64,000 bases of DNA from Ambrosia x helenae (Eukaryota; Streptophyta; Magnoliopsida; Asterales; Asteraceae): NCBI GenBank assembly GCA_030844895.1, contig CM061228.1, positions 51,325,081 to 51,389,080 on the forward strand. Direction: 5' to 3'. Position 1 is the first letter of the stretch. The number at the start of each line of letters is the position of its first letter. The notes under the pieces were generated by a model, which was not told the origin of the DNA, made no database searches, and saw only the letters and a program-made list of their open reading frames with translations. The position numbers were made by a program, and so were the translations under genes. This document shows positions 11,964 to 23,138 of the stretch, piece after piece.

Positions 11964-12763
11964 TGTGACAACTGGTAAATTTCGGTCAACCATTGACTAG
12001 AACATAATCACGTTTCCTATATGCTTAGCATATAATTAAGTTTGATTTTGATTAAGTTAAGTTGTTACGAGTCCAACGATGACATTCTTGGAGTTCGTGG
12101 ACGTCTAGATGTTGTGAAGATAAACTGCGCATCTTAACGCTAACGAACTGACATCAGTAGGAATCTATTAGGTTGGACGAACGTAGAGTTAATACCTGTA
12201 AATACGGTACGTATTTGTTATTGAAGCAATCGGATGTGGATTCGCCTTGAGGAATGGATTAAAATGTAGCGTTTGGAGAACGCGGAGAGTAACCGACAAG
12301 AGAACCGGATATCAAAATGCGTGGTTTTAACCGCATTATGCTTTCGAAATAATTATTTATTTTAAACAATAATTAATTATCAAGTATCGAAAGCTACGGG
12401 ATCGTTTAGAAGAAGGAAACAGTAACCGTTTGAGTTAGCGCGATTCTAACAGACGTACTGAAAGAACGCGTAGGATGTAAAAAATAATTATATTTTAGCT
12501 TGGTTTGGCTATATCTTAGATTTCGAGTAAAACCGACTAACTTTTATAGTTTTTAGCGAACCTAGATGTAAACCGAGGCGTTTCGTGTTTTAACGGGTTC
12601 GATTCACGGTGTCTACCTACCTAACTCTAAACCTACCTATATAAGGGGCTTATTCTTCTTCTTCTTCATTGTGCACCCACACAAGAGATTAAACACAAAA
12701 ACCCCTCATCTCTCTCTCATCTCTCTCGTACTCTTTCTCTGCTCTATCCCTCATCCCGCTCAG

Positions 12764-12765
<2 letters not shown>

Positions 12766-12802
<37 letters not shown>
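12766..12802. repeat. (CT)n microsatellite
   Basis: About 18 CT units just downstream of the TATA-like motif of the surrounding LTR. Confidence 0.9.
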
Positions 12803-12803
<1 letters not shown>

Positions 12804-13704
12804 CTGACTGTGAGCCGGCTGACCACCATCACCATGGTGGCGGCGGCGGGGTGTTCTGAAAGCCCAAATCGGGCAGATGAAAGGGCAGTGGCGGCACACT
12901 GTTTTAGGCCCAGAAAGGGGGCGGAGGTGATGGTTCGGGTGGTTGTTGGTTCGAGTAGTTGTGAAGGCAAGGAAGATGATGGCGACGTCAGGTTAAGGAT
13001 GTGGTTGTGGTTGTTGCAGAAAGAAGAAGGCGGCGGTGCTCGGTTGCGGTGGTTAGGAAGCGGCGGCGGCGGCCCGGAATGGTGGTCTGCATGTTGTTGT
13101 TTGGTGGTTTGTTTGGTCCGGTTGATGTTTTGGTCGGGTCTGATAGGGCTTGGGTACGGGTCAGATCAAGGTTAAGGTTTTGGCAGATTATTCGCGCCGG
13201 GTCTGAGGTCGGACAGACCAGATCTGGTCTGGTCGGGTTGGTTGTTGGTCTCCATGTGGCTTGATGATGATGATAAGGATGTTCGGGTTCAGTTTGGCGC
13301 TCAGGTTTGGGTCCCGGGTGTAAAGGATTAGAAGATGGTTTAGTTTGAAAGATCGAAGCTCGGTTAGAAGTGTTTTCGGGTCAGATTCGGTTTGGGTTTA
13401 TTTTAGAAGATTTCGGGTTATAATGGTACAACCCGAGTAGGAGTTGGCTTAGTTTCGGTTTCGGTCAGATCTGGTCAAAGATGGAGTTGCATGCGTATAA
13501 AAATGGTAAAATACTTAGTTTGTTGTTATTTTGTATATATAAATGTGTATATAAGTATTAGATACGAAACGATTGCGACTCGCGAAACGAATTGACGATA
13601 TTATTTGATAAATGATATTGCATGTTGATGCGATAGTTGATAATATTTTATATTGGACTAAACCGTTGGACTATATTATATATATTATACACATATTATT
13701 ATTA

Positions 13705-13710
<6 letters not shown>

Positions 13711-13792
<82 letters not shown>
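13711..13792. repeat. (ATT)n microsatellite, left half
   Basis: About 27 uninterrupted ATT units. The Tat element begins directly after it at 13793 and the same repeat continues at 31049 beyond the element. Confidence 0.95.
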
Positions 13793-14658
13793 TGAAGGGA
13801 TAGGGAGCCTAATCCAGGCGGACGCCACCTCCCTATCCCCGCTTAACAGAAGATCCGCGGAAACAGCCACAACAAGGTTTCGGCGGAAATGAATTGGGTT
13901 GCAATACTACACATCTGTGTCAAGCACGCGCGCGTTTACCAACGCGCGCGCTGGTTCATACCACAGACATTCCCAAGGATCACTGACACCATCAATCGGA
14001 TAAGGACACGTGCCCGTGGCTGCCCAACAACCACTAAGGTTCAACAGTGACGTGACTGGTTCCATGCTTCCACCATGCTGCCACTACTGTTCTGGCCAGG
14101 CATGCTCACCTTCTGTCAGAGGCCACATCAGACGCTGGCAGGTAAGTCAACCATGCTGCTGCAGAACAACAAACCGCCAAGGACTAGTCACATGCTGCCA
14201 CGTGTCCACCGATAAGCTCACCGCTGACGTCATCTACAGTGGATGTCCTTTTCCCCGCCTTCTCAGAGGCCGAGCAGAGTTGGGCCGAGCCGAAGCCCAA
14301 AGATCACAAGACTCGTTGTGGGCTTCTTCTCAAGCCCACGACCTTCGTTATAAATAGAAGACGTCAACTCCCTCCAAGGGGATCGAAAATCAATCACTTG
14401 TAACTTAGAGCTAGGGTTACTCACATGCTTTGTATTCTACCAAGCAATAATATCCTCGGCTCCTTACAGTGGACGTAGGTCAAACTTGACCGAACCACTT
14501 ACATCTTTGTGTTCTTGCTTTACTTACTCACCACACACTCACTCACACCACACTCTTAGGTTGATCTAAAGGTTTGGGTAAATGAACGTACATATAGTAA
14601 CATAAGTACAACCCCTCGGTGATTAGTGATAATCCCTGAGATACTTATTGTTTCTTCA
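13793..14658 (+). repeat. 5' LTR of the Tat element
   Basis: 866 bp. A TATA box (TATAAATA) lies at 14349-14356, about 300 bp from the end, giving the likely Pol II start. Lacks about 41 bp present in the 3' LTR near 30322-30362. Contains G-box words (CACGTG) near 14006 and 14199. Confidence 0.92.
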
Positions 14659-14676
14659 TTGCCGCCATCTGTTCGG
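14659..14676 (+). promoter_or_regulatory. Putative primer-binding site, degenerate
   Basis: TTGCCGCCATCTGTTCGG directly follows the LTR. It resembles the TTGGCGCCGTCTGTGGG type of plant gypsy elements with several changes. Position is right; sequence match is weak. Confidence 0.45.
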
Positions 14677-14705
14677 TTACAAAATTTTCTTCTTTTAACC
14701 CACCC

Positions 14706-16247
14706 ATGGCTGAACCCAACCCCAACACAACTGTCATCAACCAGGCTGAGGACGTCGACATCCAGCTCACTGGAAACGACGGCACCCCAGCCACGGTCAT
14801 AAAATAGTCCACCTCACGCATCCAGAAACCTGTTCACGAGGTGCATGATGAGGAAATAGACGAAAGCAATGGCGACGACTCAGAGGAAGACCCAGATCAA
14901 TGGCTTCTCTGCGAAAGCACTAAAAGCGCCGCTATCTACCAGCGGATGCTCAAGAGACAAGCAAAGAAGAAGGGCAAAACCCTGACCTATGGCTCTTCAC
15001 CAAAAAAGAGCCACAAGAACAAAGAAACCCCTGGCCGTCGTAGTGGTCGCGGCTGGGAGCTCGGCGGAAACGCTGGAGCTCGAGGCCGCACCAGTACACA
15101 CGACGTGTCGGATGGGTACGAGTCGTCAAGCACGGACTCTGACCGCAGAAGAAGGGACCACACCCGTCGCTCACATCGCAAAGACGTGGACGACGACTTG
15201 GTTAAACCCTTCCGCCCAAAATCTTTTGCGGAAAAATCGAAGTTCGTCGCCCGTATAGCGACGGCAGCGATCCCCAGTACGGCCAAACTCCCCAGCAGCA
15301 TCGGCAAATACGATGGCCCGCGTGACCCAGACGACCACATTCATGACATTGAGTGTGTCGGGAGCTCAGTCAATTGGCCGGTCCAAGTTTGGTGCCACCT
15401 CTTTGCCCAAACATTGACCAGCGCAGCCAGGGTTTGGTTCGACAACCTCCCGGGGGGAGCATCGCCGACTTTGACGATCTCACTAACAAGTTCGTTAATC
15501 ATTTCTCGCACCTTCAAAAGCACAAGAGAGACAAGGCGCACATTCTTTTGTGTCGCCGATACGACCACAAGTCCATCGAAGACTTTATTGTCCGCTTCAA
15601 CAAGGAGGCCCTACAGATAGGTTGCGGTGAAGAATTAACCCGCGCTGCGTTCATCTACAACGTGCGCAGCCCGGAACTCATGAAGTGCCTTACAGGCAAA
15701 GACGGCATCCCAGAGTCCTGGGACGAAGTCATCCACTTCGCCAAGATATACGCCTCATCGGAAAAGTCATTCAATAAAATGCATGGTTTCCAGCAACATC
15801 ACCATAATAATAATAATAAGAACAAGGGGAAGTCCGTTTGGAACCGCATCTCGGGCTCAACAGACAAGGGCAAGTACTCTCCCGCGAATGAAGCTCGCCA
15901 CATCATTAGCGGCAAACAATCAAGGGAACAGCGTGACCATTCCAAGAAAAACCATGACTGGACCCCGCTGGTCAAGAGTCCGTCCTAAGTCCTAAAGACG
16001 GAACAAGTCAACCTCAAGGATCCCAAACCCCTTGGGAGGAGACGCAATGTAGACACATCCAAGTTCTGTGAGTACCATAATGATTTTGGCCACCTCACAG
16101 ACAATTGTTACAGCCTAAAGATGGAAATTGAGACTGCCCTGAAGTCTGGGCAACTGGGTCATCTAGTTAAAAATGTCCACCGCGCGGCTAAGGGTCAAGC
16201 TGGCGACGATACACAAGCGGAAAGGTCGCGGAAAAAATTCGTGACTT
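14706..16247 (+). pseudogene. gag of the Tat element, broken
   Basis: Capsid/nucleocapsid protein. The likely ATG is at 14706 and an in-frame stop falls at 14804-14806. The frame reopens from 14841 with an acidic, then Arg/Ser-rich region, then the start of the capsid domain (SIGKYDGPRDPDDHI, about 15290-15340). Near 15450 the reading frame changes and the capsid domain continues in another frame (DDLTNKFVNHF to EVIHFAKIYASSEKSF) up to the stop at 15988. A zinc-knuckle-like stretch, CEYHNDFGHLTDNC, lies at about 16068-16110 in a further open segment that ends at 16247. Domain order is normal for Tat; the gene is disrupted at least three times. Confidence 0.85.
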
Positions 16248-16284
16248 AAACACGCATACTGCCACCATCATCCCGCGCCACTAA

Positions 16285-16760
16285 TGCAATATGACAAGGC
16301 CGGGAAAAAAGAGCCAGCAAGGGAAAAGAGCTCGGGTACCAATAAACAACGACTCCTGGAAGGAAGTAGAAGTCATCCTCCCCAAAGTCCGATGCGGGGC
16401 ATCATGCACCGCCCCTCTAGTCATCACTGCCGTCTTCGGTCACTATCGAACAAGGTACATGTTCATGGATGGCGGTAGCAGTACCGATATCATGTATGAC
16501 CAATGCTTCTAACAACTGGATGAGGAGGACAAGGCAAAGCTTGTCCCGGTAAATGAACCAATCTCGGGGTTCATTCATGAAACCATCATGCCCCGCGGTA
16601 TGATCTCTATGCCAGTAACAATGTCTGACGGCACCCATGAGCGCACGGAAATTTGCGATTTCATGGTTCTGCCAGCGAACTCCAATCACGACATCCTATT
16701 GGGTCGTGAGGGTATCGCACGCTTCAACGCCAATGCCTCCACAGCTTACGCAATGGTGGG
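16285..16760 (+). pseudogene. Aspartic protease region of the Tat element, broken
   Basis: The motif MDGGSSTDIMYDQCF (about 16466-16510) is the Tat-type protease active site (D-G-G-S-S where retroviral proteases have D-T-G). A TAA stop follows directly at 16510. After the stop the domain continues in the same sense as FMVLPANSNHDILLGREGIARF (about 16660-16725), where ILLGR is the second conserved protease motif. Protease and reverse transcriptase would normally be one polyprotein; here they are divided by the stop. Confidence 0.8.
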
Positions 16761-16761
16761 A

Positions 16762-19453
16762 TTACCAACCAAAAACGGCATTGCAGTCATTCGAGGCAAC
16801 AAAGACTGTCATGCCGCCGAAGCCTCTAAACCACCAAAAATGGTCAAAACAGACACCCGCATGGAGCCGGAAAAATGGGTTCTCAACCCTAAATTTCTGG
16901 AGCAAACGGTGGTCATAGGCCATGCAATCTCCGACTCCATCCGCAACCACTTGAAACAGCTACTGATCCACAACATGGACGTGTTCGCATGGCAACTAGC
17001 AGACATGGTCGGCGTTCCGCGGGAGATAGCGGAACACAAGCTCAACGTATACCGATCAGTCGAGCCAGTGGTTCAAAAGAAGAGAAGCATGGGGCCGGAG
17101 AAAACAAAGGCCATGAACGAGCAAGTCACCGAGCTGCTCAATGCGGGCATACTACGAGCCATCCGATACCAATCATGGCTAGCGAATCCAGTCATGGTCG
17201 CGAAATCTAATGGCAGCTGGCGCATGTGCGTTGATTACAAGGATCTCAACAAGGCGTGCCCGAAGGATTGCTATCCCCTGCCAGAAATCGACCTAAAAGT
17301 GGATTCCTTGGCCCCTTACCGCTTCAAATGTTTCCTTGACGCATACAAGGGGTACCACCAAATACAGATGGCAAACGAAGACGAGGACAAAACCGCCTTC
17401 CGTACCGACATGGGCACGTTCTGCTACACAAAAATGCCATTCGGTTTAAAGAACGCGGGCGCCACATACCAACGCCTCATGGACACAGCCTTCGTTGACG
17501 AAATAGGCGTGCGCCTAGAGGTATATGTGGATGACCTGGTCATTAAGAGTAAAGAGGAAAGCGACATGCTACGGGATATCCAACAGACCTTTAACCAGCT
17601 GCGCAAAGTGGGCATGAAGTTAAATCCCAGCAAGTGTTCTTTCGGAATGGAAGAGGGCAAGTTCTTGGGCGTCATCGTTACTCGGGACGGGTTCCGCGCC
17701 AACCCGGAAAAAGGTGCAAGCAATAGAACGTATGCCCTCCCCCGCCTCAATCAAGGAAGTCCAAACGTTGATGGGTCGCCTGGTAGCGCTCAACAGGTTC
17801 TTGTCCAATTACGCTTCAAAATCTTTCCCGTTTGTGGACACCCTGAAAAACTGCTTAAAAAAGAGCAACTTTCGTTGGACGACGGACGCGGAAGCCGCAT
17901 TTCAAGCAATGAAACAGTGCCTCATGAACCTGCCAACCCTCACGGCACCAATGCCAAAGGAACCACTCACACTCTACCTCTCCGTAACCGAGCCGACGAT
18001 AGGCACAGTTCTTCTAGTAGACCACAACGGGGTACAAACGCCGATCTACTACATCAGCCGTACTTTGCTTGATGCGGAAACAAGGTACACTATCATGGAA
18101 AAACTAGTCCTAGCCCTTGTGCGCGCGTCCCGAAGGCTGCGAAGATACTTTCAAGGACACCCAATCAACGTCCTCACGGATTACAAGATCAGCGATGTGT
18201 TGCGCAAGCCAGAACTCTCGGGTCGATTGGCAAAATGGGCCATCGAGCTTGGAGAGCACACCATATACTACAAGCCCCGACCCGCGGTCAAGGGACAAGT
18301 CTTGGCTGACTTCGCCACGGAAATACCAACCGACAAAGTTGAGGAATGTAAAGCAGAGCAATCCCCCGCGCCAACTCAAAACCCATCGCAGATCTGGTCC
18401 CTCTTTACGGATGGGGCCTCCAACGATGACGGTTCAGCCGCGGGTCTACGCCTTATCAGCCCAGATAAACATGAGTTCACATACGCCATCCGCCTCGACT
18501 TTAAAAGCACGAATAATGAGGCGGAATATGAAGCGTTGTTGGCAGGCCTCCGCATCGTGGAAAAAATGGGGGCCAGGCACGTGGAGGCACACGTGGACTC
18601 ATTACTTGTCGCTTGGCAAATCAACGGGGTCTACGACGCAAAGGACGAAACCATGGCACTATACTTAGAACAAGCCAAGCAACTCATGCATAAATTTGAT
18701 TCCTGCACCGTAGAACACATCAGGCGCAGCGAAAACAAGCCAGCAGACGCATTGAGCAAAATGGCCTCCATAGTTTCTGAACACATGGCTAAAGATGTCC
18801 GCATTGAAGTCCTCAACACCCGGTCTGTCCCGCCGAGACAAGTTAACGTCATCCAAACAGGCAATGCGTCCTGGATGACCCCACTCAAGGCTTACCTCTC
18901 ATCCGGAACCCTGCCTGACGATAAGTCAGAGGCCCGGAAGTTACAGCACAAGGCCTTACACTATCAGCTAATAGATGGCGTATTATACCGCCGATCCTAC
19001 TTAGGACCACTACTCCGCTGCGTAGACTCCGCAGACGCTTTGTTCCTTATAAGAGATATTCATGAAGGCACATGCGGATTACACGTAGGGCCACGGATGG
19101 TGGTCGCCAAGATCATGAATGCAGGGTACTATTGGCCGGGCATGCACAACGACACAGTCAAGGAACTATGCAAGTGCGACAGTTGCCAACGCCATGCGCC
19201 AAATACCCTGCGGCCAAAGAATCACTTAGTTTCGGTGACGGCGGCATGGCCCTTTAAAAAATGGGCGATTGATCTAGTTAGACCCTTTCTCGCGGCCCCG
19301 GGAAACGTTAAGTTTCTCATTGTGGCCATCGATTACTTTACTAAATGGGTCGAGGCGAAGCCCTTGGCCAAAATCGATGGACCCCATGTAAAGAAATTCA
19401 TCTGGGAGTTCATAATCTGCAGATTTGGCCTACCAATGCAACTAGTCAGCGAC
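16762..19453 (+). pseudogene. pol of the Tat element: RT, RNase H, archaeal-type RNase H, N-terminal integrase
   Basis: Reverse transcriptase spans about 17100-17800, with WRMCVDYKDLNKACPKD, MPFGLKNAGATYQRLM and the catalytic YVDD (about 17522-17533). Near 17710, in a run of A then G, the frame shifts by one base; the thumb and RNase H follow to about 18330. A second, archaeal-type RNase H lies at about 18390-18770 with all four acidic positions visible (FTDGAS, NEAEYEAL, HVDSLL, KPADALS). Integrase begins near 19040 with an HHCC finger (IHEG, LHVG, CDSC) and the first catalytic Asp (AIDLVRPF). The open frame is cut at 19453, just after the second catalytic Asp codon, by the nested element. 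The dual RNase H identifies the Tat lineage. Confidence 0.93.
19449..19453. other. Target-site duplication GCGAC, left copy
   Basis: The same five bases occur at 24548-24552 after the nested element. They belong to the Ser-Asp codons of the integrase. Confidence 0.95.
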
Positions 19454-20862
19454 TGTAACATCGCGAATTTCCCCTAATTTTGTTTTTATAAAAAGAATGT
19501 ATTGTTTTAAACAATATATGTTTTAAATACCTTAAACGAATAATTATTTGTATCTCGACACTTTTGTACGTTTTAAAAATATTTCGAGTCACTTTCGGGC
19601 TTATATAATCATATTATGAATTTAGAATAATATAGTTTTAGGGAAATAATTGACAAAAAAAGATTTGTGTGGACCGGGACTCGAACCCGCGTCCACAGCC
19701 AACCAACACACAGTGACAACCAACTGAGCCAACTAATCATCTTGTGTAGTATTTCAGAAGAAAATAAACTTAACACATTCCTTAAATTGATTAGTCAAAG
19801 TCTTAGTCAAACAGTCAAAGTCTTAGTCAAATAGTCAATTCATCATAAAACCTTACTTTATGGTGTTGACCAATTTTAATGGCTAATTGACTCCAAAACT
19901 AGTATAAAAACCCACCTATGACCCATTATACTTTGCACCTCTAAATCGATTGTTTCAATCCGATTAAACTTTCCCTCATACCTTTCTTCTATAGTCTATT
20001 ACTTCTACAATTGAAGCTTTGATTATAAGCTCTTGTAATTGGCGAATTGGAAGCTTGATATTCTTTCTTTTTCGTTTTCTTCAATTTGGACTAGCTACGT
20101 TGTTGAGTCTTTGGGATTCGCCTCGCATACATTCACAACACATTATTCTATTTTTTTCACGAGACATAACATTTTGCTAAGGTGAGTTTTACATAGCCCC
20201 TTTTCTATTTATCATCGTTTTTGGGGTGAAACATGTTACAACATTATATATGCAATTCAATCATCAAAGTGTCTATGTGTTTTTCTATGTTGCATTATGT
20301 CTTGAACATGACTAGGGTAAGCACAATTCTAGCATAATCATTAACATTGATCAGCCGACGGTATACATTGATAGATCTATTGGACTGACAATCCCACCCG
20401 GATACGTGCCTCCTACAAAGGTAGCGTGGGTGTTTGTTATCGCATAACATTATTCGAGTGAACCATGAGCGTATGGGATGTACCACATTATAACAGTCAC
20501 AAGGGTTGATTATGCACTCGATTTACTTCTAGTATGTTTTCACATATGGACTAGACTTGCCATGACACATGAATTGCACAACATTTTTATTCGATTATCA
20601 AAACCTATGTAATTCTCACCAACTTTTGTTGACCCAAAATATTTTCAAACTTAACATGTTTCAGGTTATAGCTTGCTTGAAGATTAGAGTTATTGCTTGA
20701 AGATGCGTAGCTAGTATTTTTCATTTTGATGTACAAAATTCTTAGAACAATTGTATGTAATTTATTTAAATCATTTATTGAAATTTATTATTTACCATGA
20801 GCTACTGAACAATCATCAATACGTGACATCCCGATGTTTCCGCCATCGGTTGGGGTGTTACA
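19454..20862 (+). repeat. 5' LTR of the nested element
   Basis: 1409 bp. A TATA box (TATAAAAA) lies at 19903-19910. Includes a minus-strand tRNA-like cassette at 19655-19736. The 63-codon minus-strand frame at 20295-20486 recurs identically in the other LTR only because the LTRs are nearly identical. Confidence 0.95.
19655..19736 (-). other. tRNA-like Pol III cassette within LTR
   Basis: On the minus strand: A box TGGCTCAGTTGG (19720-19731) matching the consensus TRGCNNARYNGG, B box GGTTCGAGTCC (19678-19688) matching GGTTCGANNCC, with a spacing of about 43 bases, then an oligo-T tract (the A run at 19655-19661). I cannot fold it as a complete tRNA, so it is tRNA-derived, not a tRNA gene. It lies about 165 bp upstream of the LTR TATA box. 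Confidence 0.7.
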
Positions 20863-20865
20863 GAT

Positions 20866-20878
20866 TGGTATCAGAGCC
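20866..20878 (+). promoter_or_regulatory. Primer-binding site (initiator tRNA-Met type)
   Basis: TGGTATCAGAGCC three bases after the 5' LTR, the standard plant LTR-retrotransposon PBS. Confidence 0.95.
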
Positions 20879-22500
20879 ATGGTTATAGGGAATTAGGTTA
20901 TTAGAAAAATAATCTAGTCTATAACCATAGGATTTTAATCAGTATTTGCTCCTTTTACTTGCAACCTTACTTGTTTATATTCTCTATCCTACTTCTTATC
21001 CTTACTTTAGTCCCTACAAGAAGAGTGCTCTCCATCACAAGATCTACTCTTAGACTAATAGGACAAATCCTCACGTTTAGCCTGAACCACCTTGAAGATC
21101 TCGTTGAAGTTCTAGATTTTAATAACGAACACGTGCAATCTGGAAGGGTGAACGCCTGTATTCTGAGTTTTCTGTCTAGGACTGGCATTGCGCATAAATC
21201 CCAATCAGACGGGGGACCCGGATGCCTACCTGGGAATTCTCGGGATGAGTGTTCACTTATAGGCTAAAGCATGTCTTCACTATGTTATTAGAATCTAGAA
21301 GCTTTGATAAGTCAACGTTTTCATTTATTCGTTTTAATTAATGAATAGATGATTACACTCACTTCCCTTAAAACTAAGCTCTAAAATCTCAAAATTTTAC
21401 AGCTTAAATCAATCTCATATCATAACCATCTATGGATTTCACAATCACACTTCACCTTACCATCTTAGCCACTTTTTAAATATTCAACACCCTACCCAAA
21501 TCATATTATTTCATTTCTCCACATGTTACTTATTTTTTTAAAAACTATAACCTCATACCTTAGCACAAACTAAAGATTTCTAAATCCTGTTGTATTTTCA
21601 TTACCTAGTAACTTTACAAAGTACATATTTTTGTCAAAAGATGTCCTCGAATTTAAATTCAATTGTTTATTTATTGACGTAACAAACAATTTTCTATATA
21701 ATGCTTTAAACTATTAAAAATCACTTAATAGAACCTTGATCTTCAAAACCTAATGTCATGTTTGAAATCTCCAACTAACGGGAATATTTTAATCAAAGCC
21801 CACTTAGCTTGTACTATTTAACAACTTTTGCTTTATGTATAAAACAAATTTTGAAAATAAGATTTTTTTTATCCATAGGAATAATATCTAGTCTCTAAAT
21901 TCTCCATCGACACTCACTCATTTTCAACTTGTTCAAATTTTTACAATATTTGGCATATATCACAATCATGTTTTCTTATACACTTGATTATAACCTTTGA
22001 TCCAAACCCCAAAATTTACACTGCTACATAATCTCCTTACTATAAAATAAACTCTTTATCAACTACCTTCACATTCACTATCTCTCACAACCTTGATTCT
22101 GCTTCAAGATTTTTCATCATCGTCTCAAGAACTAAATTCATATCCTTCACCTTCTCACACATGAGCTAGTTACCCATGATAACCAAACTATTGAAACTTG
22201 ATTGTGTGTTGCATCAAACATAATCCTTAGTTATACATGAGGATTCGATTATCTACCATATTTAAACATTTGATACTAGAAATCATAGAATATAAACTAT
22301 TTGCTATAGACACACCTAGAGTCATTAACCTTGTCTAGGACAACACTATTACAACTCGCATGCTATGCTTGATACTTGATTGTTTATATGTACATATTAT
22401 CAATTTGCAATTTATGTGTGAAATAATTGGTACACTTAATCAAACAACTGGTAGAGGATGAGGTACTTGCTCAACAGTTAGTTGAGTACCAAATAACCTA

Positions 22501-22620
22501 CTCAACGATTGGTAGAGGTCATCATGCCTGCTCAACAGTCGGTAGAGGCCCTACAACCTGCTCAACGACTGGTAGAGGCTATCGCACCTGCTCAACAATC
22601 GGTAGAGGTTCTTACTCACT
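22501..22620 (+). repeat. 30-bp minisatellite, about four units
   Basis: Four consecutive 30-base units starting CTCAAC and sharing GGTAGAGG (22501, 22531, 22561, 22591), with decayed half-units on both sides (22468-22500 and 22621-22655). The period is a multiple of three so an open frame of 83 codons crosses it, but I see no gene. Confidence 0.85.
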
Positions 22621-23121
22621 GACTGGTAGAAGTCTTTTTCCTACTCAACAGTTGGACTCATTTTTGGATACATTGTAAACGATTCAATCACAAGGTTATT
22701 TTGCATTACTTACATGTGTGTTTAGAGTCATAGAAGGACACAAAACCCTAATGTAAGGTAAATTGGTGATTGCGGTCCGGAACGTAATCAGGAATTTACA
22801 GGTACGTTAAGGTAGTGTGAAATTATAATAAGGTTTTGGTAGTTCATTTGGTTTTCATATAGCCAATCAATTCATGCATTTCTTATAAGATTCCTAAAAC
22901 ATAAGTTTAGTATTTTGCTAGATTCTTATGCTTCTTGCTACTTCAGACGAACCTAATCCAATCCTTAAAACTCACATCTCAAACCTCTTATCCAAATTAT
23001 TCGAAACAAATTATTCTATTACCTATAAATTCATGTCGTGCCTTAACCCAAACCACAGTTGCCTTAATTTCTACCTAATCAACCTCAAACCTTTGTTTTT
23101 AATAACTTCGGGACGAAGTTT

Positions 23122-23138
23122 CCAAAAGTAGGGGAGAC
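23122..23138 (+). promoter_or_regulatory. Polypurine tract of the nested element
   Basis: CCAAAAGTAGGGGAGAC lies directly before the 3' LTR; the same tract with slight change precedes the LTR at 45279. Confidence 0.8.

Larger units (their letters stand above)
11964..13792 (+). mobile_element. LTR-like sequence (left part), split by the Tat element
   Basis: Starts TGTGACAACTGGTAAATTTC, a gypsy-LTR type start. It holds a TATA-like motif (CTATATAAGG, about 12637-12646), a (CT)n run and GC-rich sequence around 12830-13100, then an ATT microsatellite into which the Tat element is inserted. After the Tat element the sequence resumes at 31049 and runs to about 31426. Reading frames in the GC-rich part (12801-13264) are repetitive and have no recognisable domain, so I do not call a gene. 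Confidence 0.45.
20879..23138 (+). other. Non-coding interior of the nested element
   Basis: No gag, protease or pol is detectable in any frame. The first ~60 bases after the PBS, the block 21129-21265, the block 22725-22850 and the last ~40 bases match corresponding parts of the gag-bearing element (42124-42180, 42443-42570, 44767-44870, 45240-45278). The rest is AT-rich and unrelated to anything else here. A 30-bp minisatellite lies at 22501-22620. Confidence 0.8.

Noticed and set aside
12801..13264. GC-rich frames of 87-124 codons
   Set aside because: They are low-complexity (Gly/Arg/Val-rich) and overlap in several frames with no recognisable domain; composition explains them.
13612..13870. 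Frames encoding poly-Tyr or poly-Asn
   Set aside because: Pure translation of the ATT microsatellite.
19655..19736. A functional tRNA gene
   Set aside because: A and B boxes are present but I cannot form an acceptor stem or clear anticodon arm; it is listed as a tRNA-like cassette instead. The same applies to the other four cassettes.
20295..20486. 63-codon minus-strand frame, identical at 23980-24171
   Set aside because: Both copies lie in the two nearly identical LTRs, so identity is explained by LTR duplication; no domain or start context supports a gene.
22501..22620. CRISPR-like regular repeats
   Set aside because: Units are directly adjacent and degenerate without unique spacers, and the DNA is plant nuclear.
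22427..22678. 83-codon frame with GRG repeats
   Set aside because: It is the translation of a 30-bp minisatellite whose period is a multiple of three; no other support.
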